A stretch of 64,000 bases of DNA. Origin: Anisus vortex (lineage: Eukaryota; Mollusca; Gastropoda; Planorbidae). Below the pieces are notes generated by a model, which searched no databases, was not told the DNA's origin, and saw nothing but the letters and a program-made list of their open reading frames with translations. This document shows positions 1-14,000 of the stretch, one piece after another. Location: positions 42,248,998-42,312,997 of the forward strand of contig OX421492.1 of assembly GCA_949126835.1 (NCBI GenBank), given 5' to 3'. The position numbers were made by a program, and so were the translations under genes. Within the stretch, counting starts at the first letter, position 1, and each line of letters starts with the position of its first letter.

Positions 1-1445
1 TGATACAGAACATTGAACCATGAGACAGGGAGCCATGAGACAGGACAGGGAGCCATGATACAGGGAGGGAGCCATGAGAACTAGAGCAGGGAGCCATGAG
101 ACTTATGGCAGGGAGCCATGAAACTTAGGGCAGGGAGCCCTGAGACATAGTTCAGGGAGACATGAGACTTAGGGCAGGTAGCCATGAGAGTTATGGCAGG
201 GAGCCACGAGACATGGCAGGGAGCCACGAGACATAGCAGGGAGCCATGAGACATAGTTCAGGGAGACATGAGACTTAGGGCAGATAGCCATGAGAGTTAG
301 GGCAGGGAGCCATGATACAGGACATTGAACCATGAGACAGGGACCCATGAGACAGGACAGGGAGCCATGATACAGGGAGGGAGCCATGAAACAGGGCAGG
401 GAGCCATGAGACTTAGGACACAGAGCCATTATATTTGGCATGTAGCCATGAAACAGGACAGGGAGGCATGAGACTTAGGGCAGGGAGCCATGGACGTAGG
501 ACAAGGAGCCATGATACAGGGCATGGAGCCATGAGACTTAGGACAGAAAGCCATGATACAGGACATGGAGCCATGAAACAAGGCAGGGAGCCATGAGATT
601 TAGGGCAGGGAGGCATGAGACTTAGGGCAGGTTGCCATGAGACTTAGGGCAGGGAGACATGAAACAAGGTAGGGGAGTCATGATACAGGGCAGGGAGCCA
701 TTAAACAGGGCAGGGAGCCGTGAGACTTAGGGCAGAGAGTCATGAGACTTAGGGCAGAGGCCATGAGACAGGGCAGTGAGCTTGAGACTTATGACAGAGA
801 ACCATGAGACTTATGGCAGAGAGCCATGAATACTTAGGACATCAAGCCATGAGAGGGCAGGGAACCATGAGACTTAGAGTAGGGAGCCATGATAATTATG
901 GCAGGGAGCCTTAAGACTTAGAACAGGGAGCCATGAGACTTAGGGCAGGGAGCCATGAAACGGGATAGGGAGCCATGAGACTTAGGGCAGGGAGCCATAA
1001 GACATCAGAAAGGGACCCAAGAGACATAGGGCAGAGGCCATGAGACTTAGGGCATGGATCCATGAGACTTAGGACAGGGAGCCATGAGACTTAGGGCAGG
1101 AAGCCATGTGACTTAGGGCATGGATCCATGAGACTTAGGGCATGGATCCATGAGACTTAGGGCAGGGAGCAATGAAACTTATGGCAGGGAGGAATAAAAC
1201 AGGGCAGGGAGCCATGAGACTTAAGGCAGGGAGCCATGAGGCATAGTTCAGGGAGTTACAAGCCATCAGAAATGGACCCAAGAGACTTAGGGCAGTGGCC
1301 ATGAGACTTCAGGGAGCCATGAGATTTAGGGCAGGGAGCCATGAGACTTATGGCAGGGAGCCATGCAACAGGGCAGGGATCCATGAGTCTTAGGGCAGGG
1401 AGCCATGAGACTTGTACAGAGAACCATGAGACTTAGGGCAGGAAT
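1..1445. repeat. 22-bp minisatellite, purine-rich on the plus strand
   Basis: A degenerate tandem array of roughly 65 units, consensus GGGCAGGGAGCCATGAGACTTA. Units vary by substitution and by loss or gain of the GACTTA or GAGACA parts, so the period wobbles. It is already in progress at base 1 and ends sharply near 1445, where ordinary AT-rich sequence begins. Short open frames on the minus strand are by-products of the repeat. No gene is seen in it. Confidence 0.95.
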
Positions 1446-4400
1446 TACCTAGATTATTAGTTCTAGTATCCTACAAGTAATGAATACAAAATTTATTCAA
1501 CATACTGAATCTAGAATTTAGGTTTATTAATTTTACGATTTATTCATGAAAGTCGACCTTGAAAAATTCCATCTATGTAAATGTAGACTACTATATGTAT
1601 ATTTTTTTTTCTCAAAATAGAAGCAATGACCCATTACAGCATATGCATTACTATATACTATAATATAAATCTACAGCCGACATGAGTGTGTATGATTCAA
1701 AATACAAGCCTCAAAGATCACTTGCATTAGTGATACTTGTTAACATGTATGGGCTTGTGACAGATGTGCAGTAATAGAAAACACACATTGATTTATCTGC
1801 AGTGACTTTTATTTACAAGAAAATTATGTAAATAAAATGAACAGCTTAATTAACAACTTGTATTCATACACTCATAAATAAACACAGAACTTTCCCAGAC
1901 CAGATATAAATTCAAAGTTAAATGTAGAATTTAACATAAATGCAGTTGTTATATGGATTAAGATACATTAATTTGTGCAAATCTTATTCAGGGGCTATTG
2001 GTTGGTAAAAAAACAACAACAGAGTGGCAATCTGTCAAAGAAAAATACATTCTTTCTTCAATCTTCTTATATCTTCAGCCCAAGACATGATTTTTTGTTT
2101 GAAAAGTGAGGCTCAATTTAGAATTCAAGATGTACCGGTATTATGTAAAAGTTGGCAGAGTTAAAGACTCTAGTTGTAACAAATTATTTGAACTTTCTTT
2201 AAAAAAAAAAATTACATAAACATTACAAAATAAATTAAATCATTTACGGTAAATCTTTGTCTTCTTTTATTACTTTCCCAAAATTAATTCAACTAGCATT
2301 ATTATAAAAGTCAAGGATTATGTATAGAGTAGAATCAAACAAGTTCAAAATAACTGTAATGTTTGTTTTTTCACAGTTAATGTAAAAATAATCCTATTGC
2401 TTACAAGAGCCAAAAAGATTATGCACATTTTTCACAAATGAGATGATTTTATACACAGGCATAATGTAAGCAATGAAGTTGAGATACTTTTTAAATGTAG
2501 CTTATAATAAAAGAAAAAAAAAAATTTTTTGTGTGCATAATCTGCTAAACTTCTGGAATATAAAGGTTGAAAGTAAAGTAAAAAGTGTCCCGTCGGACCA
2601 AATTGATCCGTAGGGCCGGTGAAGCAGCTTTCACCAGTTTCTGTGGCCATGGCATACTAGGTGATTGTGTGGCCAGCACTATGCACAGACGCCTTTACTT
2701 TACCCCAAATACGGTCAGGTACCAATCAGAGCTGGGTAGAAAGTAAAACCAATTCTAAATTTTAAAAAAGGATGAGCAAACTGGGAATGTTAAAATACAA
2801 ACAAAAAAAAAACCTGTAAATATGACAAATAAAAGAAAAGATTATAAGAAAACACAGATCTGTTATTTTGTACAAAATACAAACATTTTGACTAGAGATC
2901 AGCACATAGATCAAATGGCTAAAATAACATGACTAAATGCATGTGAATAAATCTTCCATGGAATGAATATAACAATATCCTTTATTTTGTCATGGGCTGT
3001 AAAAAAAAAACATTATCTAACACTTTCTTACTAAAATGAACGCACTCATATAGCAAACAAAATAATTAAAGTAAAAAAAGGGTAATATGTAAATATACTG
3101 TAAGTCCTCATGCTGTAGGTCCAAAACTTAAAATACTATTTTTTTGGTAAAGCCTGTTACAAAATATTACAAGCACTAAAAATGTTCAATAAAAAAAAAG
3201 AAACATTACCCTTTAGTATAAAAAAATGATGAAAGCAAAAAATAATAACACAGATAATTTTAAAAAAATGCAAGTATGGTAGTTGTTTTTACCATGAACA
3301 CAATCATAAAATGTTTGATTCCAATTAAAATAAATTGAGAATAAAATAAATTTATTTGCTTTTTCATAATTCATCATGAAACAATTAAAATGAACAGTGA
3401 ATATTCAGAATATTCAAAATTAACTTGGTCCAAAATGAATGATAAAATAATTTAAATAGAAAGCCATTTATGGGACTATAACTTTTTTTTTTACTTTCTT
3501 AAAAATTGTAAAGACATAACCAGTACTTATGATCTTTGCAAGACCAACATTATTTTTTGAACTTCTTAAAAAAAATCATAGTAATGTTTTTTTTTTTTGT
3601 CTAGCTAATGTACAGAATTTACACAAATATGTTAGCTTTATATATAATTATTATTAAAATTTCAATAGCTTTTCTTTTCCCATCTTACTGATTATTTCAT
3701 TAATGCCTATTCCTAAATGATATAATAACTAATACATGAATGTATTTAAAATCTCACTGACAAAGTCAATATGAATTTTCATTTTGAATAGCTGAAATCA
3801 GTTTATATTTTCAAATCAATTGTGGCAAGCAAATATCAAATCACAGAAAATTAAAGCAAAATATTATAGGCCTCTAGCACTGGAGAGAAAATGTAAAAAT
3901 GTAAAACAGAATATAAATAAACAAAATATTTTTCAAAACAATTAATGTTTGATGATAATCACAATTTTTTCCTTTAACATGACAATTGCTCATTTTTTTT
4001 GTTTGGTGGGGGGGGAAGAGGAGGACTGGGGGATAAATAATTTCACACAAAAAAAGATAAGGTACTCAAAAAATCTTTCATTATATAAGAAAATATTAGA
4101 CTCCCAAACAAGAAATTACGTTTAGGAAACTGTTTCTGCAACTTTTAAGCATTTTATAATATAGAGCTAAAAAAAACAACAACAACAAACTGGAACAGTA
4201 TTGTATTGACAAGCGTTTCTAATCAATGAAACAACATATAAGGCTATTATTATCAATACTGATTGCTAGTTTACAGATGTTTTATTTAACCAGTTATATT
4301 ATGATGACAGAAGAAGGCCACTTAACATAACAAGTTATCTATTCTTTTTTTCCCCTTTACTTTTATTGATAGTTGAATTTAAAGTCTTTGTTGATAATGA

Positions 4401-5211
4401 AATTACTAATTAATTAGGCATTTATTAAAAATTTCCAAACTTATCAAAAAGTTCCCCAAATTTTTTTTCTCACTTTTTTTTTCACTCTTAGCAGCATATA
4501 TACGTAGATCTAGTCCAAAAAAAAATTTTTATGTTGCTTTTTAAGTGTTTATTTTAGTGAAAAACATGATGGAGTTTTATTATCAACTTCTCATATTAAC
4601 TACATGGTTATTCACTTAAAATATATATTTTTTAAGAACTTTCACTCTGTTTTATCCATTCTTGTGAAATTTATAAAAAACACTTTCCCAAACCTTGGTC
4701 AATTTGACCAAACTTTTCCAAATCAGAAAACTCAGGTCATTTTTTCCCAAACCATAGGAACCCTGTAAAAGGATAGAGCTATCAATGGATCAGAAGAAAA
4801 TATAATGATCAATTACCAGAGATAAACTAGAGATATAAAACAATGAAATTGGTTATTTTGTTGGATTTTTTTTAACCAACAAATACATTCAGGATTTCAA
4901 GTAAACAATAATGCTATATTTAAAAAAAAAAACATGACAAAAATGATGTACACATCTCCATGTTCAAATATAATAAGACTAAAGCTCAAATTTGTATTTT
5001 ATACCCTGAACATGCTTTTTTTCTTTTGCATGCATATATGTGTGTCTAGAATGTACAAATCTGCCTTTGAGAAATTGAACAATTTCAAACTAATTCTAGG
5101 ATTAAAGCTAAACAATTATGCAAATATTGATTTAATTACTAAAGCAACATTATTGTATGGAAAGCAAAGACACAAATATAACAAAATATTTAAATACATT
5201 TTTACCAAATG
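1446..5211. other. AT-rich noncoding stretch, no gene seen
   Basis: Strongly AT-rich sequence with many poly-A and poly-T runs and no open frame with recognisable protein features. It lies downstream of the minus-strand FAM219 gene and could hold a long 3' untranslated region, because vertebrate FAM219A has a long one, but nothing here proves transcription. A SINE fragment sits at 2590-2746. The rest shows no structure I can name. Confidence 0.6.
2590..2746 (-). mobile_element. SINE fragment, tail part only (minus)
   Basis: Matches the tail of the SINE family seen complete at 40640-40922. Shared blocks are the CGGACCAAATTGATCC stretch, GGTGAAGCAG, CACCAGTTTCTGTGGCC and the GTGTGGCCAGCAC block. 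Read on the minus strand, the tRNA-like head with A and B boxes is missing, so this is a 5'-truncated copy. The match stops near 2746. Confidence 0.75.
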
Positions 5212-5362
5212 GCTTGTTATTATTGCTGGATATATATATTTTAGAATGCAATAGTGATTTTGAATTCATTTTATATTTTTTAAAAACACTTGTTATTATT
5301 GCTGGATATATATATTTTAGAATGCAATTGTGATTTTGAATTCATTTTATATTTTAAAAAAA
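5212..5362. repeat. Two-copy tandem duplication, about 77 bp per copy
   Basis: The stretch beginning TTGTTATTATTGCTGG and ending in TTTTATATTTT occurs twice in direct succession (about 5213-5285 and 5290-5362), with few differences. It is a recent local duplication in AT-rich DNA and not coding. Confidence 0.85.
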
Positions 5363-5435
5363 CAAGCTCTAGTATAACACAGTATTTAAAGAAAAAAATC
5401 TACTACAGGTTTAACTCAAGAATTTTGGATATTAA

Positions 5436-5760
5436 AAGGCATAAAAAAACTACAAACGCAACCGTATGGGAAAGGACAGCACAAATTCTAATAGAGCAAG
5501 AAATCCTAAAAGAAGATTCAGAGGGATAGGCCACACATTGAGAAAACTGACTACAAATTTGACTAGACACGCTCTTGCATGGAATCACAGGGTGCAAGAG
5601 GTATACCCAAGAACACCTGGCGGAGAGTAGTAGAAAAGGACATGCAGCTAACAGGGAAGAGCTTGAAAGAGTTAGAGAAGAAGATAGCCAAAGATAGGAA
5701 GTCATGGAAAGAAATTTTTGATGGCCTATGCTCCACTGGGAGTTGAAAATGACAAAGAAG
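5436..5760 (+). mobile_element. LINE 3'-end fragment (RTE-like reverse transcriptase C-terminus), plus strand
   Basis: Conceptual translation gives a broken version of a common retrotransposon C-terminal segment: a TNATVWERTAQI-like start, then IGHTLRKLTTNLTRHALAWN, then a frameshifted stretch matching the EVEKDVQ/TWKELEKIARDRRTWK region of the better copy at 22222-22720. It ends in a GAAGAAGAA tail, as does that copy. It is 5'-truncated, contains stops and shifts, and is a dead copy. Confidence 0.75.
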
Positions 5761-6017
5761 AAGAATTCAGACTTGCATATAGACAAAGAAGATCTTTCTT
5801 CAATTCAAGTTTTTACTAAGCATACTTAAGCCTATACATTGCATGATAAGTTTATCAGTATTTTCCAAAATTTAGTTTGGCACTAGTACAAATGAGAAAA
5901 CATCAGTAAAACTTCACACACAAATTAATATACGCATTAAAAGGAACACCCATAATAGATCTATCATTTGTTTCTTTGGAAATACATGTTCAATGCAAAT
6001 GCAAAATATATATTATA

Positions 6018-7637
6018 TGTGACCCTCCACCACAAAATGAGTCACTTTGTGCCTCAAGTTATTTTGAGCTACAGCCAAAAATACATCGTAGGGTTGTAAA
6101 ATATGGATTTTCTGATTTTGATCATTTCATTATTTATTTAATTCTGTATATTTCTGAAGTGAATTTTTGTTCTACTTTGAAAGTAACACCATTTTATGTG
6201 TAAAAGCAAATGAGTAAATTAGAAATTTCTCAAAATCAGGTTTCAGACAGTAGTTGTAAACACATAGAGTAAATCACCTAAGAGCGAACACTAGCAAGTT
6301 GCGAACATCTCTTGAAAAAACATTAGCAGTTTCTCTATTTTCTAGTCTACTACAAAAACGAACGTCAATCTAAAGAAAATAGTACTTCCTCAATATCCTT
6401 AGGTGGTTTCAATTACCGGAAGAGCTTTTTTGTGATCAAAAGGTGCCGACATTTGGTGCCATGGTGGCGGCTATGCTGAAAACCTCCCACCGGATGAACA
6501 AGGGTGGTGTCTGGGTTAAGACTACTTTTCCTTTCCTTTTTACATTTAAATGTGTTTGCTATCGGATCGTCACTAGGATATAGTTAAGGAACAATGCTGT
6601 TATGATTTACAATATTTATTTATAGTAATGTTCGTTTTAAAGGGGTGTTCGCAATGAAGTATGCAAAACGTAGGATTGATCCTCATAGCGAACACTTTTT
6701 TTTTCTGTTGGAGTGGGTATCTAAAAACTGTCAAAAATGCACCTCAAAGGGATTATTACTAGAATATTAGATGAGCTGGTTTTAGAGCAAGACTCGGGAG
6801 AGAAGAAGAGCAGAAAAAAAACACTAAAAAGAGAAGGGTCAAGAAACTTAATTGAAGTAAGCTGTGATAGCAGCTACTACATATATTATATATATGATAC
6901 TACAACTAATGGAACTAGAAATGGCTTCAATTTCAATGTGGTTTGTTTGAAAATACAGTACAGATATTATGCATTTATCAAAAGGCGCATTAAGACTATA
7001 GGAATACTAGATTGTCTTTCTTTTAAGAGGCGGTGCAGAGGTGTTCTTTACTCACTCATAAATAGATCTAGATTTTACATCATAAAACACGTTGGTTTAG
7101 AAAAATATTAAAAAAATTGTTTAACAATCTGTAAAAGTCTAGACAAATGCATGTGACAATACAATAGCATGGGCATCTCCAGTGTTCTTTACATTAACAA
7201 AATAATAAATCTTTAATGACTTTGGCTTAGTGTTTGCGCTGAAATTAAAGTGTTCGCTGTGAAGTTTAATGAAAAAAAAAGTGTTGGCTATGAAGCTGCA
7301 AACATGGTCGTCTGATAATGCAATCTACACACTAACCCTGCGTAGTAATACAATAATGTATGTTCATTCAAGTAGCCACGTTGTCGTACTATCTTTTGGT
7401 ACTTTTGTTTTTATCCTATGTCTAACGGTTTAGAAACTAGGTCACAAACAGTAGGGTGCTTTTTTTAGCCTTATGGTGTTTACAAAGGGTGATTTACTCT
7501 ATAGCTAAGAGACTATTTCTTCAACTTTGAAACAGTTTTCACCATTTAATTCAGCATTTAACTAGCTATAAGTATAAGTAAATAACTCAAAATGACTCAA
7601 GGGCACAATGCGACTCAATTTGTGGTGAAGAGTCACA
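6018..7637. mobile_element. MITE with TGTGACCCTCCACC termini, split by a second insertion
   Basis: The left end starts TGTGACCCTCCACCACAAAA and the right end is its imperfect reverse complement, ending GTCACA at 7637. The same family occurs unbroken as a 361-bp copy at 25052-25412. Aligning the two shows that this copy is interrupted at about 6264-7502. After the interruption the shared text (AAGAGACTATTTCT, then TTTTCACCATT, then ATTCAGCATT) resumes. It is noncoding. It lies just downstream of the FAM219 stop codon, so it may be part of that transcript. Confidence 0.75.
6264..7502. mobile_element. Inner inverted-repeat insertion within the MITE
   Basis: The insert is bounded by ATAGAGTAAATCACC at 6264-6278 and its exact reverse complement at 7488-7502, 15-bp terminal inverted repeats. 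Inside, GCGAACA-like words recur near both ends (about 6283, 6300, 6685, and inverted or variant forms near 6648 and 7245), as expected for subterminal repeats of a non-autonomous DNA element. A 124-codon open frame at 6737-7111 shows no recognisable protein feature. The superfamily is not identified. Confidence 0.6.
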
Positions 7638-8004
7638 AATATGATTCAAGTAAGAATATAAACACAATTTATCTTTTGAGTATTTTTAAAATAATTAAAT
7701 CAAAACGTTAATAAATGAAAACTTAAAAACCACAGTGCGTTAAAAAATATCAATGGCTTATTTCTTTAAGGCATTTCATTACATTGTTTTTATAAAAATG
7801 CTTATTTAATAATTTCTTTTCCTAACACTGTGTTAATTAAAGTTCCTCACATTATACATTTGGGGAAGCAGGATTTATAAAGAAACAGAACACACCAGAA
7901 ATGTTACATAATTATAACATGATGATAATAAAATAATGAAATATAATTGGACACATTTACACCCACTTCAAACAACAAGTTGGAAAGAGCGCCAGGTTTA
8001 TATA

Positions 8005-11000
8005 TCATTGTATTGAGCAAGAGTTTGTAATACAACAAGCACACCTTTCATTTAATGGCCTGGGTGGAATCAGGTCCAAATCTTCATCATCTGGTTCAAG
8101 GTCAAGGTTGTATCCATCTTTGATTAATTGTTCCGTAATTTCTTTGTGAGCAGCTTTTGGTAATCTTGGTATATCAAATTCATCTTCTTCGCTTTATAAA
8201 CAAAAATAGTTTAACATATTACAGGTGGAAAACTCACTTTAGCATGTTAATTTCAAATATAAGAAATTAAAATTGTATGCTAATGAAACAGAAACTAGAA
8301 ATTACAAATAAAGTAAGGATGCAATAATTACTATTACAGTAATAAAGAAAGTTTTTTTAAAAAGCAAAATGTATATCCCATTGTTTTTCACAGAAAATGT
8401 TTTATGCAGGATTAAATTTTGCATTAGTAGGAAGTTTACAGTAAACAGATCACTGTTACCATTGTTGGTATGATGAGTTAAGCTATTTGTCTGATTAGAG
8501 AAGAGTTTGTGAAAATGAGCATTACCTTTCTTCTGACATTAATGCAACTAATGGCTGCTGGTCTGTTGCTGAGCTAGAGTTAGTCATATCTTTTTGTGTC
8601 ACTCTGCTGTTGTTTGTGGGGACTGTTAGCCTAAAACACAATCATTTCTTGGTTAAAATTTACATCAGCAGATTTTAGATAATGAAATTTTAAAAATAAA
8701 ATATTTTATATATTATGACAATAATATTGTATAAGGGAACAGACGTGTCCATCCTCACTGATTACATGACGTCAACAAAGAACTTAAATGTGAAGAAATT
8801 TTTTTTAACAATCAAATGAAAATAGAAATATAAAATGCATATTACTGAAATTAGAAAGAATTATGGCTAATTTTACCTCCCCTATGTACATTTTATAAAT
8901 AATACAATACAGTGCTTTGGCAAAGGTATCTAAAACAGAGCAGGGATGATTTTCCTGGCTCACCATAATAAGCGGTAATTTTTACCTTAAATGTGTAAAT
9001 TATTAAATGGGTTATCGAATAATGTTGTGGACTAATTAATATCTTGCTAATTAATAGGACACATCATCACAGACAGTGAAAAAAAAAAGTTTTAAATTAT
9101 AAAGTTCTAAAAATTAGAGTTTTAATTTTAAGAGTTTCATCGGAAAGTCTGACTGGAAAGAGGGAATCTGTAAAACTAAGACAAAATCGGAAGAGGTGGC
9201 AGGTCTGCATACATTTTTCATACTACCAGCCTTTTTTAAAGCTGCCATTATTATTGCTGTGAAAGGGTCAAATGATTTCCCATAGTCTGTTTGAAGATAA
9301 ATCCTTGATGACCGAAAAATGTAACTAAGTAGGCTACTGTACTGTTAGTGTTTGTTGGAAAAGCAAAGATTAACTATATATAATATTTATATTAACTATA
9401 TATAATATTTATATTAACTATATATAATATTTATATTACAGTAGTACCTTGATCTTGAAACAATATGAGATTTCTTTGCTTGTTGATCAGAAATTGACGC
9501 CGATCTCCTTGCCATGTCTCTTTGGCGCTCTGCAGTAATAGAAGTAAACAATTTGTATTTATAAGAAATGCCAAACTTTAAATATAATGTTAGCCTAGAG
9601 TATTTTCTTTTACTTACAATTTCACTTTTAAATATACTTTAATGTTGTCTAATTTTGGAATTCATTTTGTTTTTATTGCTATATAAAAATTACTTTAAAG
9701 GTTATTACTACAAAACAATATAGTAAAATGTTACAAATTATGCTTAGATTTTCATGGACAAGTATATTTAGAATTTAGAATCTAAGACTTCTTTGCAGAA
9801 ACATACTAAGAAATCTTCATTTAAATCTACCTATATTATATTAATTTGGTTATCATATTTCAAATTAAGTCATGTAAACTACTATACTTTATTCTTTATA
9901 TCATTAAAGTTGAGCTTTTAGTTCAACACTCTATTGTCAGGTCCTCGATTGCTTGCTTGCTTAGTTCCTTTGGTTCCTTGTGGAACATAGGGCCTTCGCA
10001 ACAGCTCTCCAGCGCACTCGGTTCTGGACGGCCACAAAAAATCACGCTTTTTTAATTTATCAAATGCTGGCTTTGCTGAGTGAACTTGAAGTGTCTATAA
10101 AGGTCTTGTCTAAGTAATAGGGTGACAGTTTAACATAAGTCTACAAAAAAAAAAGACAAAATAGATCTAGCAGCTAACAACTTAAAAAAAAATTACCAAT
10201 TTTTTTCTGCAATTCTGATGTCTTCTTCAAAGCAGTATAATTCTGTTTGTTACTCGTCTGAACTGGTTTATAACCATTCTGTAACAAAATCATTTACTGT
10301 AGTAATAATTTTAGTAACTATTTCTAATAAAGACCATGTGAATTGTCAAAAGGTCATTAAAAAATTTTAGACACAAAAATTATTAATGAATTGCAAAAAC
10401 AATAACCCAGAAAGATTCCATCAACATTTTTAGTTCAAAACATAATTCCAAATTAACATAAAGTCAAAGTCTATTATTATATGTTAATTAAATTGGTATT
10501 TGAGTATAAAAAACAATAGTATTTTAAAAAATAAATACTCATATTCCTATTCATATATTTTAATATTAATCTAAATAGGCCTAAGTCCTACTATTTTTAT
10601 TAAAAGAACAATTTTTAAAATATAAAGTATCTAGTTTAAAATATTAATAATATTTGTATAGCCAACAAACATTTAAATAATGTAAGCTAAGAGCACATTT
10701 AACATACAACTAAGAACACGGATATAATCTCTAGGCTAAGCAATATAATATATTTAAAAATAAATCAAATTCAACTTTTAATTGATGATTTAACACTTTA
10801 CAAACAAAGAACAAATCAATTAAATGAATTAAAACTTTAACCGACATTTATTTAAACATAAAAGACTATAAGTTGACTATAGCTATAAGTACTATATTAA
10901 GTCTAAGGTAGTCTAAGGCTAAGGTATATATTGACATTGAAATAAATGTATATATAATGAGTTTTTAAGTTTTTTTGAAAGTAACAGTACTAACAGCTAA

Positions 11001-14000
11001 AGGTTTAAGTTTAGTGTTAGTGATTTAGTTTTAGACATTTAGTTCACTTTGTCTTAGACATATTAGTGGAGTCTTAGTACTTATAGTATTATAGTCTTAG
11101 TCTTACTCTTACTCTTAGTAGTCTAAGTCCTAAGTCTGAGACTCTTTAATAATAATAATAATGAGCACTTTTATAGCGCAACTATCCATGCTATAATAGC
11201 ATGCTCAGTGCGCTGTCATGACATAGATACAAGAGCACAAATTAGACAATGATTACTTAAACATATAGGACTTTAGGTTCTTTTTAAAAGACTTTGCTTC
11301 AGTTTGCCTTAGTGAAATAGGCAAATTGTTCCATAATACGGGCGCCACCGCCTCAAAGGCGCGCACTCCAAAGGTTTTCTTTCTATGTCCAATAAGACTG
11401 GGAGTCCTGAGTAATGACTTTTCACTTGAACGGAGATCTCTTGCTGGAACATATGTTGTAAGAATGTTTTGAAGATAGCTAGGTGCAGTGCCATCCAAGC
11501 AGCTGAATGCCAGGAAAAGAAGCTTAAGTTCAATTCGCTTTTGCACGGGGAGCCAGTGAAGATCCCTAAGTATAGGGGTGATGTGAGCGGACCTCTCGAC
11601 CAGAGATACTATGCGTGCAGCATTATTTTGCACCTTCTGGAGTCTCTCAATCTGCTTTTTTGGAATCCCCCACAAGCAGCTGTTGCAATAATCAAGTCTT
11701 GAGAGAATAAGAGAGACAGCAACAGCATTTGCTGTTTCCTTGTTTAGATGAGGTCGCAATTGACCTAAGGCTCGTAATTGCATAGAGCATGCCCGGACGA
11801 CAGAGCTGACATGGGTAGTCATTGAAAGTTTACTGTCAATAAACAAGCCAAGATCTTTAACATAGTCAGATAAGGTAATTTCAGCAGTGCCAACTTTTAT
11901 TGCTTCTAGCTTAGAGGTTTTAAGTTTAGCATGAGACCCACACAATATTGCCACTGTTTTATCATCATTTAGCTTTAGCCTATTTTCCACCATCCACGAT
12001 TTCACTGACAGGCAGCAGTCTTCAATAGATTTTACAGCCGCAGCACAGGAAGCAGGATCAGGATTGAAACTAATGTATAATTCCGTGTCGTCAGCAAATA
12101 GCTTACGATTTACGCCATGGGTACTAATGATTTTGCCGAGTTTACTAGTATAGATAGAGAATAGTATAGGTCCCAATACAGAGCCTTGTGGTACTCCGCA
12201 CCTCAGTGGTGTGCTCTGCGAAGAAGCTTGTTTTACCACAACATATTGGGTCCTATCCTCCAAATAAGACGTGAACCACCGCAGCGCATTACCCGTGATG
12301 CCCATCTCCTTTTTAAGCCTGGCTAGAAGAAGCTCATGGTCAATTACGTCGAAAGCTGCACTTAAGTCAAGCAACATTAATAGTGATAGTCATATAGTAT
12401 ATAGTATATAGACATAGTATATACTATAGTAGTATACTTACACTAGTATAGTATAGTAAACAGTATAGTCATATATAAATATAGATGATCATGATATATT
12501 ATATAGTAATATACTAATATAGTATAATAAAGTTTATAAAGTATATTATAATATTTATACTGGTAATTGTTTACCTGCGTTAGCCCACGAGTTTTTTGGT
12601 TCTGTATGAAAATTTTTTAAAGATTCATGCCCAATTCGCACGAATCAAGTCATTATATGCCTCGCAAACGATATTTAGACTTAAAAAAAAATATTTTTGA
12701 ACGCGATTTTTTACTACTAATGTAGACTAAACAACGCCATCTTGGCCTGTGACGTCACGGGGGAGTAGCGGACTCAATCCGCCATTTTGTGCTAAAAGGT
12801 CACAGGTCAAGGGTTACCATGCCGCTTTAGTCTGTGACGTCACGGGAGAGGGGATTCCCTTGCATCCACATTGTGATTTAATTAGGTCAACGAGCTAAGG
12901 CTAAATTAAAAGTTTAAAACGTTTGCAAGGCATATTAATTGATCTGATTCGTGCTGCATGCTTCTTTAGGTAAAAATCCTTCATACAGAACCATGCTACT
13001 TGTTTAAAAAAGTAATTAAAACACATTCCTACCTTGAAGTGGGGAAGCTTGTCCATTTTTTTTTCTCTGTAGGCCCCTACTCTTACACACTTAAAGCTGG
13101 ATCGCTTAATTAACACATTCAGATTTGGCGGAATCAGTGATCCTGCGCTAAAATTTCAGAAAAATCAAGTTGAGCTCCTAAAACCCCCAGAAAATTCATA
13201 ATGTGGAATATTTTTTCTATTCACTCGCAGTATAAGCGGCTGGGGTATTAGTATAATGCCTGATCAGTTTATTTTATGTTGTTAAATGTGAGGTTAGAAT
13301 AATTATACACCTCTTCACCCCCGCCCCAAACCTCGTTGACACCTCATCCATTTACTCAATTTCCAGCCATTTCAGCACTGTTTTTATACGATATAACCGA
13401 GTCGTCGCTGGTGACACGAGTTTAGCCAACTCTGCTATAGCAATACAGATGACGCATGCATTTAGACTTGTAGCCTAACCACTTTCCAAAATACATTTTG
13501 GCCACTAAAATACATAAAATAAAAGCAAAGGTCCTCGAAAAAAACTACAGCAATAGTTTTAATTGAAAAAACCAAGATCTTGGGTAAAAAGTCAAGGAAT
13601 GGTATCACTAGACGGTATTATATGACGTCACACGCGATTTCTTTTTAATTATTGACACATACGTTTGAAACTTTGCATTTCCGCGGTAATTTGTTGGGCG
13701 GGTTTATTGTGATTAAAAGTGACTTTTAAGTGACCTAGTTATTTATAATTGCATTGAGATGGGAATAATGTGTGGTCTACAAGAAAATGAAAGATATAAA
13801 CTATAGAACTAAATTAATTGACAAATTTAAAAAAAAAGTAAAATACCCTTTGGACCAAACTGATCATAGGGCTGGTGAAGCAGTGTTCACCAGTTTCTGT
13901 GGCCACGGCATACGAGGGCATGTGTGGCCAGCACATTGCCCAGCCGCCTTTACTTTACCCCAACTAGTATCAGTACCCATCATAGCTGGGTAGACTTAGG

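Noticed and set aside
6737..7111. 124-codon open frame
   Set aside because: It lies inside a non-autonomous inverted-repeat insertion and has no recognisable motif.
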